This document shows positions 1 through 8,569 of a stretch of DNA of 64,000 nucleotides, piece after piece. Source of the DNA: Pseudomonas sp. MM211. Its GTDB lineage: Bacteria; Pseudomonadota; Gammaproteobacteria; Pseudomonadales; Pseudomonadaceae. The position numbers were made by a program, and so were the translations under genes. The notes under the pieces are model-generated. The model saw nothing but the letters and a program-made list of their open reading frames with translations. It had not been told where the DNA came from and did not search any database. Each line of letters begins with the position of its first letter. Within the stretch, counting starts at the first letter, position 1. Location: positions 4,278,001 through 4,342,000 of the forward strand of contig NZ_CP081942.1 of the NCBI RefSeq assembly GCF_020386635.1, read 5' to 3'.

Positions 1-88
1 GCAGGGTGACTTGGGTAAATTGCTCGGGCGTACTCAAATCAGAAAATTCGTTGGCCAGCGTGGCCAGTACTTCGTCCCAGAAACTCAA
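1..88 (-). CDS. MgtC/SapB-family membrane protein, N-terminal fragment
   Basis: The reverse strand opens with a TTG codon at 88 preceded by a GGGAG ribosome site eight bases upstream. The 29 visible residues begin MSFWDEVLATLANEFSDL and run off the left edge. This start resembles the soluble N-terminus of Pseudomonas MgtC/SapB-type inner-membrane proteins, whose first membrane helix follows just after this point. The rest lies outside the window, so the family call is from memory of the N-terminus only. No ATG offers a better start in the same frame. Confidence 0.5.
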   Translation of the reverse strand, partial: MSFWDEVLATLANEFSDLSTPEQFTQVTL

Positions 89-311
89 GATGATCGCTCC
101 CAGCCTGCACTGATCCATATGAACGCACTGCCACAGCCGAGGCGCTGTTGGCGCTTCGCTATCGACCTTGCCGGGGGCGATAGGTTTGGCTTTTTTGCGA
201 GCTGACCGTCTGGCGAAAAACCTGAACGGGCGTGAACCCGGCCCAGTCTGTTTGGTTAACACCTGCGACGTGACTTCAACCCATCACGTCGCTCGACGAA
301 TGGAGGTTCGA

Positions 312-530
312 ATGTCCAGAAATCATTACTTTCTCGTCAGCTACAAGCTGGGAAACCAGAAAAAATCGACTGAGGTTCAGGCTGAAGCGCCAGCGCTTAC
401 GCCCGAGCAGGCGCGCCACCATATCGAATCGCTGCACAGCAGCGAACTACCCAGTGAAATCACCGACATCGACGTGAAGCCACTGGGCGATACCGGCGAC
501 CAGGAACCTGGTCAGATTCGCCAGAGCTGA
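312..530 (+). CDS. Conserved small protein of unknown function
   Basis: A 72-residue protein starting at the ATG at 312, five bases after a strong TGGAGG site; the longer reading frame from 168 has no such site. The sequence (MSRNHYFLVSYKLGNQKKS...) has no membrane segment or signal peptide. It is basic in the first third and acidic towards the end, with a stretch TPEQARHHIESLHSS that should be helical. I do not recognise a family. It lies nine bases before the next gene on the same strand and is probably cotranscribed with it. Confidence 0.7.
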   Translation: MSRNHYFLVSYKLGNQKKSTEVQAEAPALTPEQARHHIESLHSSELPSEITDIDVKPLGDTGDQEPGQIRQS

Positions 531-539
531 GCACGCACC

Positions 540-1166
540 ATGAGCGACCCGAACGTGATTGAGAAAATAGCCCTGTACGGCGCACCGGATCGGATGACCG
601 ATGCCCTGCTGGAGGCCATGTCGAGCAAGGGCCTGCAGGCTATCGTGATCGTCAACGACCCCACTGATATCGCCGCCCGCCCAAAGCTGAGCGCCAAGAG
701 CGGCAACCCGTTCGATGCTGCCAGCGTGGCGCGTAGCGTTGCTGGAGTGGACGCGGTGATTGCCGTGTTGAGCAGCCGCCAGCTCCGCGCCGGCTGCGAC
801 GTCGACGGTTTCGTGCGCACCTACGATGCCATCATCGCGCTGCTCGAGGGGCTGCCCAGCGCACGGGTCGAGCGTCTGCTGCTGATCGGAGACCACGGCT
901 GGCTGGACGCCGCCGCCCATCTGCCGGGCGAGAAGGTCGAACACCTGCAGCACAGCCTGCACAAATCACCACTGGCCTGGACGCTAGTGGATGCGCCCGG
1001 CCATCGTCCGAGCGACAGCCAGACGACCGCTCGGGATGGCGACCATACCGCAATCATCACACTGCAACATTATGCCTGCAGCGTGATAGACCAATGCCTG
1101 CTGGGGACGAGCGTCAATCAACGCATACACGTCGACTCTCGCCCACAGGCCGAGGAGGCACCATGA
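540..1166 (+). CDS. NAD(P)-binding Rossmann-like protein (NmrA-type)
   Basis: A 208-residue protein built like an atypical short-chain dehydrogenase. An N-terminal beta-alpha-beta unit (IALYGAPDRMTDALLEAM, about residues 10-27) stands where GxxGxxG is expected, a VDAVIAVLSS strand sits near residue 75, and RLLLIGDHGWL near residue 113 is the region that carries catalytic residues in this family. The glycine motif is incomplete and no YxxxK pair is visible, so it may be regulatory or inactive. The stop overlaps the next start by four bases (ATGA), which implies translational coupling. Confidence 0.6.
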   Translation: MSDPNVIEKIALYGAPDRMTDALLEAMSSKGLQAIVIVNDPTDIAARPKLSAKSGNPFDAASVARSVAGVDAVIAVLSSRQLRAGCDVDGFVRTYDAIIALLEGLPSARVERLLLIGDHGWLDAAAHLPGEKVEHLQHSLHKSPLAWTLVDAPGHRPSDSQTTARDGDHTAIITLQHYACSVIDQCLLGTSVNQRIHVDSRPQAEEAP

Positions 1167-1411
1167 GTACTGAAAGCTATATTCTGTTGATGATCTCGGG
1201 CTGGCTGCTGGTGTCGGCCGCCATGCTCTGGGGCATGCTGCGCCTGGTCAACCGCTACCAGCTCGAAGCCCAGCTGGCCGAGGAATTCCCTCCTCTGCCC
1301 ACCTCGCCTACCAACCAATCCTGGCGGCTCCAGCACGCACCGCGCCGAGCGCGACTGCGCGAGCGTGCCTATCGGACTTATCAGCAGCATCAGCACGCGC
1401 TGACTAGCTAG
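1163..1411 (+). CDS. Small single-pass membrane protein, unknown function
   Basis: An 82-residue protein whose ATG overlaps the preceding stop by four bases and follows a GAGGAGG site. Residues 5-28 (SYILLMISGWLLVSAAMLWGM) form one clear membrane helix. A short acidic-proline stretch and then a strongly basic cytoplasmic tail (RRARLRERAYR) follow. No family recognised. It is the last gene of a three-gene + strand unit (312-1411) and is followed by a bidirectional terminator shared with glgP. Confidence 0.65.
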   Translation: MSTESYILLMISGWLLVSAAMLWGMLRLVNRYQLEAQLAEEFPPLPTSPTNQSWRLQHAPRRARLRERAYRTYQQHQHALTS

Positions 1412-1598
1412 GTGCAGACATTGCAGGAGCCGCGACCCCGGGGCGAATGGTGGCCATAATTCGTTTTTCGGTATGGCCTCCATCGCATTGCGCCGAGGTC
1501 GACGCTCCAACATTGATGGCGTGGCCATAAACAGGTGCACCACCAGTTGGCGCGATGCATTCCTTCTCCAAACAACTGCGCTTCTCCAGGCAAAAGAA

Positions 1599-1634
1599 AA
1601 CGCCCGTCTCGTGACCGATGACGGGCGTTTTTTC
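1599..1634. terminator. Bidirectional Rho-independent terminator
   Basis: A perfect 10-bp inverted repeat, AACGCCCGTC (1599-1608) and GACGGGCGTT (1620-1629), is followed on the + strand by a T run. On the reverse strand it is followed by TTTTCTTTTG. It separates the convergent units ending at 1411 and at 1651 and can serve both. Confidence 0.85.
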
Positions 1635-1650
1635 ATTGCACCGACGGCGC

Positions 1651-4107
1651 TCAGTCGCCGATGCCCGCTACTTTCCAGATGTCCTTAGCGTATTCACGGA
1701 TGGTGCGATCCGACGAGAACCAGCCGGTGCGTGCAGTATTGAGCACTGCCGCCTGCCACCAGCGATCCGGGGTGCGCCAGAGCATGTCGACCTTGCGTTG
1801 CGCGTCCCAGTACGCCTGGAAGTCTGCACACACCAAGAACCGGTCATGGGCCAGCAGACCATCAATCAGGCCGGTATAACGACCAGGATCATCCGGCGAG
1901 AATACCCCGGAACGAATCGCTTCCAGTGCGCCAGCCAGGCGCTCGGACGCCGCCACCTCCGCGCTCATGCTCAAGTCTCGACGCGAACGCGCGGCGACCT
2001 GCTGAGCGGTCATACCGAAGATGAACATGTTCTCGCGGCCGATCTGCTCGGACATTTCCACGTTGGCGCCATCCAGGGTGCCAATGGTCAGCGCACCGTT
2101 AAGGGCGAACTTCATGTTGCTGGTACCGGAGGCTTCCAGCCCCGCAGTGGATATCTGCTCGGAGAGGTCGGCCGCGGGAATAATCACCTCGGCCAGGCTG
2201 ACATTGTAATTGGGGATGAACACCACCTTGAGCATGCCGCGCAGGGTCGGGTCGACGTTGATGGTGCGACTGATGTCGTTGGCCAGCTTGATGATCAGCT
2301 TGGCCTGGTGATAGCTGGCCGCCGCCTTGCCGGCAAAGATTTTCACTCGCGGCGCCCAATCGGTGGCAGGGTCGTTACGCATCGCCTGGTACAACGCCAC
2401 GGTGTGCAGCAGGTTGAGCAACTGGCGCTTGTATTCGTGGATGCGTTTGACCTGTACATCGAAGATCGCCTGGGTATTGAGGCTGATACCCATACGTTCA
2501 CGAACCAGCTCGGCCAGCTCGAGCTTGGCGTGCTGTCGCTGTGCGGCGAACTGCTTGCGGAACGAGGCTTTGCTCGCGAACGGCTCGAGCTTCTTCAAGG
2601 TGCTTTCTGGCGTATCGAGCAATTCTTCACCCACGGCGCTGACCAGCAACTCGGTCAGTCTTGGGTTTGATTGATACAGCCAACGGCGGAAGGTCACGCC
2701 ATTGGTCTTGTTGTTGATGCGCTCTGGATACAGGCGATGAAAATCGCTGAATACGCTCTTGCGCATCAGGTTGGTGTGCAACGCCGATACCCCGTTGATG
2801 CTGTGCGAGCCGAGAAATGCCAAGTTGCCCATACGCACACGGCGGCCATGCTCTTCATCGATCAGCGAGACGGAGCGCAGCAGGTCGAAATCGTGGATCT
2901 CCTTGGCCCGCAGTGAATCGATGTGATACGCGTTGATCAGGTAGATGATCTGCATATGCCGCGGCAGCAGCCGCTCCATCAGCGACACCGGCCAGGACTC
3001 CAACGCCTCGGGCAGCAACGTGTGGTTGGTGTAAGACAGCGTGGCGACGGTCAGCGCCCAGGCCTCGAACCATTCCAGGCGATACACGTCGACGAGCAGG
3101 CGCATCAGTTCGGCGACGGCAATCGCCGGGTGGGTGTCATTGAGCTGAATGGCGACACGATCAGGCAGCGAGTGGATATCGAGGTTCGTCTCCAGATGCC
3201 GCGCGATCAGATCCTGCAACGAAGCGGAAACGAAGAAGAATTCCTGACGCAGGCGTAGCTCCTGACCCGCTTCGGTGCTGTCGGCCGGATAGAGCACACG
3301 AGAAATACTTTCGGCCTTGACCACGTCGGCGACTGCGCCAAAGTGATCGCCAGCGTTGAAGCGCTCCAGCTTCAGGTTTTCCTCAGCGCGGGCGCGCCAC
3401 AGGCGCAGCGTATTGACGCTGGAATGGCGCCAGCCGACCACCGGCGTATCGTAGGCGATAGCCCGAATCTGCTCGCTCGGCAACCACTCATGACGCGGCA
3501 CTTCGCTGGACGCAGCCAGATCGGCCACGCTGCCACCAAAACCGATGCGGTAGCTGACCTCTGGACGTTCGAACTCCCAAGGGTTGCCGAAATCCAGCCA
3601 GGTTTCGGTGTGTTCCTGCTGCCAGCCGTCGACCACCACTTGGCGGAATAGGCCGTGCTCATAGCGAATGCCGTAACCATGGGCGGCGATATTCAGCGAC
3701 GCCATGCTTTCCATGAAGCAGGCGGCCAGGCGGCCCAGGCCACCGTTACCCAACGCTGCATCAGGCTCCATGTCGCGAATCTGCTCGAAATCCACACCCA
3801 GCTGCGAAAGCGCCTCGCGAGCAGTATCTAGCAGGCCGAGGTTGCTCAGGTTATCGACCAACAGGCGACCGATCAGGAACTCCAGCGAGAGGTAATAAAC
3901 CCGCTTCTGCTCTTGCCGGTCGACCTGTAGCGAGGCGTCTTCCCAGTGATCGACCAGATGATCGCGGGCGGCCAGGGCGACGGCTTCGAACCAGTCGTGA
4001 TCAAAGGCATTACCCGGATCCTTGCCGACCGCGTACCTGAGCTTGGCCAGGATCAGTTGTTTGAAAGTTTCGACGTTGTCTGTTGCTTTCGCTGCTTCCT
4101 CGGCCAT
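1651..4107 (-). CDS. glgP: Glycogen/maltodextrin phosphorylase
   Basis: Cytoplasmic enzyme that releases glucose-1-phosphate from alpha-1,4-glucans by phosphorolysis. The 818-residue protein has the usual length. The pyridoxal-phosphate motif EASGTSNMKF...NGALTIGTLDGANVE is intact, with the cofactor lysine at about residue 666. EFLIGR near the N-terminus and DTHPAIAVAELMRLL are also typical. The start is the ATG at 4107, twelve bases after GGGAG; the frame extends to 4164 but that part overlaps the upstream gene. It begins 19 bases after the DUF2513 gene and ends at the shared terminator. No other glg gene is in the window. Confidence 0.95.
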   Translation of the reverse strand: MAEEAAKATDNVETFKQLILAKLRYAVGKDPGNAFDHDWFEAVALAARDHLVDHWEDASLQVDRQEQKRVYYLSLEFLIGRLLVDNLSNLGLLDTAREALSQLGVDFEQIRDMEPDAALGNGGLGRLAACFMESMASLNIAAHGYGIRYEHGLFRQVVVDGWQQEHTETWLDFGNPWEFERPEVSYRIGFGGSVADLAASSEVPRHEWLPSEQIRAIAYDTPVVGWRHSSVNTLRLWRARAEENLKLERFNAGDHFGAVADVVKAESISRVLYPADSTEAGQELRLRQEFFFVSASLQDLIARHLETNLDIHSLPDRVAIQLNDTHPAIAVAELMRLLVDVYRLEWFEAWALTVATLSYTNHTLLPEALESWPVSLMERLLPRHMQIIYLINAYHIDSLRAKEIHDFDLLRSVSLIDEEHGRRVRMGNLAFLGSHSINGVSALHTNLMRKSVFSDFHRLYPERINNKTNGVTFRRWLYQSNPRLTELLVSAVGEELLDTPESTLKKLEPFASKASFRKQFAAQRQHAKLELAELVRERMGISLNTQAIFDVQVKRIHEYKRQLLNLLHTVALYQAMRNDPATDWAPRVKIFAGKAAASYHQAKLIIKLANDISRTINVDPTLRGMLKVVFIPNYNVSLAEVIIPAADLSEQISTAGLEASGTSNMKFALNGALTIGTLDGANVEMSEQIGRENMFIFGMTAQQVAARSRRDLSMSAEVAASERLAGALEAIRSGVFSPDDPGRYTGLIDGLLAHDRFLVCADFQAYWDAQRKVDMLWRTPDRWWQAAVLNTARTGWFSSDRTIREYAKDIWKVAGIGD

Positions 4108-4126
4108 CACAGGTTCACTCCCTGAA

Positions 4127-4525
4127 TCAGTTATAGACGTGACCGTTGTGGCCCTCGTCGGCACCGCTATTGGCGGCGAACAGCATGGATTCGGCGGTGG
4201 GTGCGTTCTTCAGGCCTTCGTAGGTGATGCCACCAGCGCGTGCCTGCAGGAAGGCTTTCTTGGCTTCCCACAGCGCTTCTTCGCGAATGCCGTCGAGCAG
4301 GTCGTGGCCGGTCAGGGTCAGGCCATTGGCGATAGCGACGGGCGCACCGTTCCACGGGTGATGCTGGGAACACTCGATGAGATTGGCCTGGCACATCAAA
4401 TGAATATGGTAGCTGACGGCTTCAGCGGAGTGCTGGCCGACATCCTGCGGGTAGAAATGATGCCCGGTTTCCAGTGCCTCGATCTGCAGCAGCAGCTCAC
4501 GGATCAGTTCCCAATCTCGTTTCAT
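4127..4525 (-). CDS. DUF2513 family protein
   Basis: A 132-residue protein starting MKRDWELIRELLLQIEAL, the characteristic opening of DUF2513 proteins, which are often phage- or plasmid-associated and have no established function. The start at 4525 follows AGGAG by nine bases; the longer frame to 4663 is not supported. The central part (EAVSYHIHLMCQANLIE) and the later LTLTGHDLLDGIREEALWE resemble the winged-helix-like, self-regulating small proteins of this group. It ends 19 bases before glgP on the same strand, so both are probably on one transcript. Confidence 0.75.
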   Translation of the reverse strand: MKRDWELIRELLLQIEALETGHHFYPQDVGQHSAEAVSYHIHLMCQANLIECSQHHPWNGAPVAIANGLTLTGHDLLDGIREEALWEAKKAFLQARAGGITYEGLKNAPTAESMLFAANSGADEGHNGHVYN

Positions 4526-4757
4526 CGTCGCTCTCCTCATGAAATTGTCAGTGGCTGTCAGGCGCATTCCAGAGCCTGGGGGCGCCCTGCCCCAAAAGTA
4601 CTTAGCAATGAGTACGCCACGCGCGACAGAGTTCAATCCGTAGAGCCATTTGCCGACGACCATTCATCTATCGTCATGAACTCGCCCCGCTCACTGCCAT
4701 TCACAACGCTACTGGCCGCGTGCCGGTCTCTGATCCATGAAGCTCGAGGAGACTCCC

Positions 4758-5135
4758 ATGCCAAGCGGAAGCAAAGACAAGTACACCGTAGCTCAGAAAC
4801 GCAAGGCTGCAGCGATCGAAGCCAGTTATCAGGAACGCGGCGTGCCCACGGACGAAGCTCGCGCGCGCGCCTGGGCGACCGTGAACAAGCAGTCCGGTGG
4901 TGGTGAACGGGTCGGCGGCTCCGGGCGCAGCACCAGCCCCCGAGCGAAAGCCGAGGCCCGCCAGGACTCAGCCCGCCAGGCAGCCTCGACACGCCGCGGC
5001 GAAGTACGCCCCGACCGGCCGCTGGAGAGCCGGAGCAAGCAGGAGCTGCTGCACCTGGCCCGCGCCCGGCAGATAACCGGCCGCTCGAGCATGCGCAAGG
5101 CCGAACTGGTCAGCGCCCTGAAGAAAGCATCTTGA
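4758..5135 (+). CDS. Basic stress-type protein with C-terminal Rho_N/SAP-like motif
   Basis: 125 residues; the start at 4758 follows GAGGAG. The N-terminal half (GSKDKYTVAQKRKAAAIEAS, then GVPTDEARARAWATVNKQSGGG) matches a group commonly annotated as plasmid stabilization protein. The middle is a low-complexity Arg/Ser/Ala linker. The last 35 residues (SKQELLHLARARQITGRSSM...) form a helix-extended-helix typical of Rho N-terminal or SAP nucleic-acid-binding motifs. A DNA- or RNA-associated role is likely but is inference. It is followed 28 bases later by the next gene. Confidence 0.75.
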   Translation: MPSGSKDKYTVAQKRKAAAIEASYQERGVPTDEARARAWATVNKQSGGGERVGGSGRSTSPRAKAEARQDSARQAASTRRGEVRPDRPLESRSKQELLHLARARQITGRSSMRKAELVSALKKAS

Positions 5136-5163
5136 TAAGCAGCCCCATGAACGGAGTAGCGGC

Positions 5164-5424
5164 ATGACTGAGCAGACCAAGCACGACAGCGCGATCAACC
5201 TGGCGCCCATGGAGCGGGTGATTTCCATTGCCGGCGGGGTGATGCTGATTCGCAAGGGGTTGGCCGTGCGCGGCGTATTCGGCCTGGTGGACATCGCGGC
5301 AGGCGCGCTGGGCCTGTTTCGCGGAGTGACCGGCATCTGCCCGGCGAAGCGGCGCATGGCCGCCGCAAGAAAACCTGCAGGCACCGTGAAACGGCTACCC
5401 GCGCCACAACGCCTGCTCGGCTAA
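5164..5424 (+). CDS. DUF2892 (YgaP-type) small membrane protein
   Basis: 86 residues. NLAPMERVISIAGGVMLIRKGL and GVFGLVDIAAGALGLFRGVTG form the two hydrophobic hairpin segments of the DUF2892 family. The motif GVTGICPA before the basic tail is also usual. An inner-membrane protein; the molecular role is unknown apart from the relation to the membrane anchor of the rhodanese YgaP. It is probably cotranscribed with the preceding gene. Confidence 0.8.
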   Translation: MTEQTKHDSAINLAPMERVISIAGGVMLIRKGLAVRGVFGLVDIAAGALGLFRGVTGICPAKRRMAAARKPAGTVKRLPAPQRLLG

Positions 5425-5472
5425 CGTTGAGCCTGCCGGATGTGCCGAGGGGCACATCCGCTTCATTCAACG
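5425..5472. terminator. Hairpin between convergent genes
   Basis: A perfect 10-bp stem, CGGATGTGCC (5437-5446) and GGCACATCCG (5451-5460), with a four-base loop, lies inside a second pair CGTTGA (5425-5430)/TCAACG (5467-5472). There is no long T tract, so it is a likely rather than a certain terminator. It lies between the convergent genes ending at 5424 and 5481. Confidence 0.6.
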
Positions 5473-5480
5473 CAGGTCGT

Positions 5481-5870
5481 TCAGCGGTAGGAACAGATCA
5501 TCGCCAGAAACTGGTTTTCCGTGCTGGTGCCGTGGGGCGCGGCTTCGTCCCAGAGCAGCAGTTCGCCATTGTAATAAGCGAAATACAGCGCGCCCTGCTG
5601 CTCGTCGCGGCTGGCGAATCCGCATACGGCGAGATCATCGCCAGCCGCGCTTGCAGCGGTGCCGAACAACGATTCGAAGCTGATGCCGCGCGGGTCGATG
5701 GCGGTGAACAGGCTGGCCTTGGCCGCCTCAACGTCGGCATCGGAGGGAGTCACCATTACGCGCGTCGGGTTGATCTTGCCTGCGACAGGTACTTGAGGCA
5801 CGGGCGGCCTGGTGTGGCTGCAACCCGCCAGTATCAGTGCAGCGGCAAGGCCGGCCAGCAAGATTTTCAT
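5481..5870 (-). CDS. Small outer-membrane or periplasmic lipoprotein
   Basis: 129 residues starting MKILLAGLAAALILAGC: a short basic start, hydrophobic core and lipobox LAGC with Cys17 as the lipidated residue. The start at 5870 follows GGAGTGA; the longer frame to 6107 has no ribosome site and runs into the ohrR promoter region. The mature part contains two further Cys (ICSYR at the C-terminus and VCGFAS) that could form a disulphide. Family not recognised. It is transcribed divergently from ohrR. Confidence 0.7.
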   Translation of the reverse strand: MKILLAGLAAALILAGCSHTRPPVPQVPVAGKINPTRVMVTPSDADVEAAKASLFTAIDPRGISFESLFGTAASAAGDDLAVCGFASRDEQQGALYFAYYNGELLLWDEAAPHGTSTENQFLAMICSYR

Positions 5871-6066
5871 ACGTTCACTCCGGTAAAATCCGATCAGGAC
5901 TGCCGAGCACTCTTGCACCATGTTTGCACAAAGGTGGCCAGCGACTCGGCATTGTATGCCGGATACAAGCCAGCTCGTCTGCGCCGGGTCACGCAAACAA
6001 CTAGTATCGGTGCGGTTGGCGCGATAAATTGCGCCATCCGCCCTGCCCCCCGACTCCGGAGCCTCC

Positions 6067-6516
6067 ATGACCACCGACGACACCTGCGCCGATCTGCTGC
6101 TCGACAATCAGGTGTGCTTCGCCCTGCATTCGACCTCACTGGCGATGACCAAGGTCTACAAGCCGCTGCTCAAGAAGCTCGGGCTGACCTACCCGCAGTA
6201 CCTGGCCATGCTGGTGCTGTGGGAGCGTGACGGCATCACCGTGGGCGAGATCAGTGCTCGCCTGCTGACCGACCCGGGGTCGCTCACGCCATTGCTCAAG
6301 CGCCTGGAAGCCGAGGGGCTGATCACCCGGACGCGCAGCAGCAGTGACGAGCGTGTGGTGCATCTGCAGCTCACCGACAAGGGCCGGGCCCTGCATGCCG
6401 AGGCTCGGCAGATTCCCGGCTGCATCATCAACGCCAGCGCACAGACCGCCAAACGCCTGGCCAGCCTGACCGCCGAACTCACCGCACTGCGCAAGCAGTT
6501 GCAGGAAAGTCTCTGA
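6067..6516 (+). CDS. ohrR: OhrR, MarR-family organic peroxide sensor
   Basis: A 149-residue MarR-type repressor. The sensing cysteine is Cys17 ([11 protein letters not shown]), in the position where OhrR proteins react with organic hydroperoxides. The winged helix runs over about residues 50-105 ([24 protein letters not shown]), and the wing [19 protein letters not shown] is typical. It lies directly upstream of ohr on the same strand with a 208-base gap, the usual arrangement in Pseudomonas. It should repress ohr until oxidised. Only one further Cys (Cys7) precedes the sensing one, and Cys is also absent from the C-terminal helix positions used by two-Cys types except in PGCIIN. Confidence 0.93.
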   Translation: MTTDDTCADLLLDNQVCFALHSTSLAMTKVYKPLLKKLGLTYPQYLAMLVLWERDGITVGEISARLLTDPGSLTPLLKRLEAEGLITRTRSSSDERVVHLQLTDKGRALHAEARQIPGCIINASAQTAKRLASLTAELTALRKQLQESL

Positions 6517-6622
6517 CCCCAGCGCCTCGGTTGCCTGGCTGCGTGGCAGGTCTACACTCAGCTTCGTCTACTGGCCACGGATTCGGGCTCTAGAGCCCGA
6601 TACGGTGAGCCACAAAAAATAT

Positions 6623-6681
6623 CTTGCGCACCAACTAAATCAGGAATAGAGTCCATCTCAAGCAAATAACTTGCGCACAAA
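6623..6681 (+). promoter_or_regulatory. Tandem OhrR operator candidates upstream of ohr
   Basis: Two near-identical sites, CTTGCGCACCAA (6623-6634) and CTTGCGCACAAA (6670-6681), lie 47 bases apart in the ohrR-ohr gap. Each has a TTG...CAA dyad. TTGCGC at 6624 with TAGAGT at 6647-6652 (17-base spacing) could be a promoter overlapped by the first site. Assignment to OhrR is inferred from position. Confidence 0.5.
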
Positions 6682-6724
6682 TGTTTACCACGCAAATCAA
6701 AACTACGAACTGAGGACTTCCATC

Positions 6725-7153
6725 ATGTCTATCGAAACCGTTGCCTACCGCGCCTACGCTGAAGCCACTGGCGGTCGTGAAGGCCGTGCCATTTCCTCCG
6801 ACGGCGTGCTCGATGTCGCACTCACCACACCGAAGGAGCTGGGCGGCGCTGGCGGCCAGGGCACCAACCCGGAGCAGCTGTTCGCGGCTGGCTACTCGGC
6901 CTGCTTCCTGGGTGCGATCAAATTCGTGGGTGCCCGTGACAAGCACAAGGTCTCGCCGGACAGCTGGATCGAAGGCATCGTCGGTATCGGCGCAGTGCCT
7001 ACCGGTTTCGCCATCGAGGTGGAACTGAAGATCACCCTGCCGGGCCTGGATCGTGAAGAGGCCAAGGCGCTGATCGACAAGGCGCACATCGTTTGCCCTT
7101 ATTCGAATGCCACTCAGGGCAACATCGACGTGACCCTGACCCTGGTCGAGTGA
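6725..7153 (+). CDS. ohr: Organic hydroperoxide reductase Ohr
   Basis: A 142-residue thiol peroxidase of the Ohr/OsmC fold that reduces organic and fatty-acid hydroperoxides. The reactive pair is Cys60 (GYSACFLGA) and Cys124 (HIVCPYS); the conserved Arg20 and Glu51 near the active site are present. The start at 6725 follows GAGGA; an in-frame ATG at 6671 falls inside the second operator site and is not used. Expression should be induced by peroxides through OhrR. It ends at a strong terminator. Confidence 0.95.
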   Translation: MSIETVAYRAYAEATGGREGRAISSDGVLDVALTTPKELGGAGGQGTNPEQLFAAGYSACFLGAIKFVGARDKHKVSPDSWIEGIVGIGAVPTGFAIEVELKITLPGLDREEAKALIDKAHIVCPYSNATQGNIDVTLTLVE

Positions 7154-7178
7154 TCGCCGCGCTGAACGCATGCTACTG

Positions 7179-7216
7179 AACGACAACGCCCCGGATAATT
7201 CCGGGGCGTTGTCGTT
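7179..7216. terminator. Strong bidirectional terminator
   Basis: A 16-bp perfect stem, AACGACAACGCCCCGG (7179-7194) and its complement (7201-7216), with a six-base loop ATAATT. It separates the convergent ohr and the small monooxygenase gene. Confidence 0.85.
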
Positions 7217-7223
7217 TCAGGGC

Positions 7224-7499
7224 TCAGGCAGCGCGGCTCTCCAGATGCTGGATAGCCCCGCTACGCCAGGCACTGTCCAGCACCTCCTGCAGCAGTGGTG
7301 CACCGAAGTAACGATCCAGATCGGTAGATGACTGCCAACTGCCATGCAATTGCCAGCGCTGCCCGTCCTTCTCTAGCTCGAATGCCACGCAGCCTTCAAG
7401 GCCACGCACCGGTTCCAGCAGGTCACGCAGGTAGCCGCCCAGTTCTTCGCAGCGGCCAGGTGGAGCTTCAAGTACGGTGATGTGGGTCTGCATGAGCAT
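7224..7499 (-). CDS. Antibiotic biosynthesis monooxygenase (ABM)-type small enzyme
   Basis: 91 residues from the ATG at 7499, which follows GAGGAG by six bases. The fold signature is HITVLEAPPGRCEELGGYLRDLLEPVRGLEGCVAFEL, then a strand with W and a DLDRYFGAPLLQEVL helix near the C-terminus, as in ABM/YgiN-type dimeric alpha+beta-barrel proteins. The substrate cannot be read from the sequence; quinol oxidation is one known activity. It is followed by the SDR gene upstream on the same strand, 58 bases away. Confidence 0.75.
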   Translation of the reverse strand: MLMQTHITVLEAPPGRCEELGGYLRDLLEPVRGLEGCVAFELEKDGQRWQLHGSWQSSTDLDRYFGAPLLQEVLDSAWRSGAIQHLESRAA

Positions 7500-7557
7500 G
7501 TCTCTCCTCACGAATGAGTGGCGGCGCCCAGCAGTGGCGCCGCCACTTTAGGGCACC

Positions 7558-8295
7558 TCAGTGGATGCTTGCAGTGGGACGCACCACCAGTTCGCTGACG
7601 TCGACATCCGCTGGCTGCTCGATGGCGTAGGCAACGGCACCGGCGATGGCATCGGGTGTGATGGCGATCTTGCGGAACTCGCGCATGGCCTCACGGGCGC
7701 CCTCGTCGGAAATGCTCTCGGCCAGCTCGGACTCGACCACGCCGGGAGAGACCAGAGTGACGCGAATGTCACCGCCCACTTCCTGGCGCAGGCCATCGCT
7801 GATCGCCCTCACCGCGTACTTGGTGGCGCAGTACACCGCTGCCGTCGGCGACACGCGGTAGGCACCGATGGATGCCACGCTGATGATCTGCCCACTGCGC
7901 TGGCCTTGCATAACCGGCAAGACGGCAGCGATACCGTGCAGCACACCGCGGATATTGACGTCGATCATTCGGTTCCACTCGTCGATCTTCAGCGCCTCGA
8001 TCATCGACAGGGGCATCACGCCAGCGTTGTTGATCAGCACGTCGACGCGGCCATATTCAGCCAGTGCGGCGTCCACGAAGGCTTGAACATCGGCGGCATC
8101 GGTGACGTCCAGACGGCGGGCGATAGCCTGGCCACCGGCAGCGCCGATCTCTTCGACCAGTTGCTGCAAGCGCTCGACACGGCGCGCGCCGAGTACTACC
8201 CGAGCGCCCTTCTCTGCCAGTAAGCGAGCGCAGCCTTCGCCGATTCCGCTGCTGGCGCCAGTGATCAGTACGACTTTTTCTTGGATATTGGACAT
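7558..8295 (-). CDS. Short-chain dehydrogenase/reductase (YdfG-like)
   Basis: A 245-residue classical SDR. The cofactor motif TGASSGIG is at residues 12-19, followed by the basic GARR typical of NADP preference; NNAG is near residue 90 and the catalytic YCATK near residue 155, with a Ser in the preceding SVASIGAY strand. Start at 8295 after AGAGGA. It is divergent from the AraC-type regulator at 8570 across 274 bases, and genes arranged this way are commonly controlled by that regulator. The substrate is unknown. Confidence 0.85.
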   Translation of the reverse strand: MSNIQEKVVLITGASSGIGEGCARLLAEKGARVVLGARRVERLQQLVEEIGAAGGQAIARRLDVTDAADVQAFVDAALAEYGRVDVLINNAGVMPLSMIEALKIDEWNRMIDVNIRGVLHGIAAVLPVMQGQRSGQIISVASIGAYRVSPTAAVYCATKYAVRAISDGLRQEVGGDIRVTLVSPGVVESELAESISDEGAREAMREFRKIAITPDAIAGAVAYAIEQPADVDVSELVVRPTASIH

Positions 8296-8569
8296 GACGA
8301 GATCCTCTGGTAGTGCGGCTCACTGCGCCGCGATAGGTACAGAGGTTAGGGCTCAGGGTGATTTGGCGTTAGTCGATTACTGGAACATTCTTGCCCGATC
8401 CTGCAGAAAGGGAGATCAGAGCAATTGCCCCGCTCCCGTGAGAGCTGGCGTGCAGATATTAAATTGCCTATTTCTCTCATATGCTTGCCCATTCCTGTGG
8501 ACTACGCCTGCCGCACAGGACGTCTGGGCAATTCCCGGATAATCTGCGCCCAGAATCAGGAGTGACCCC

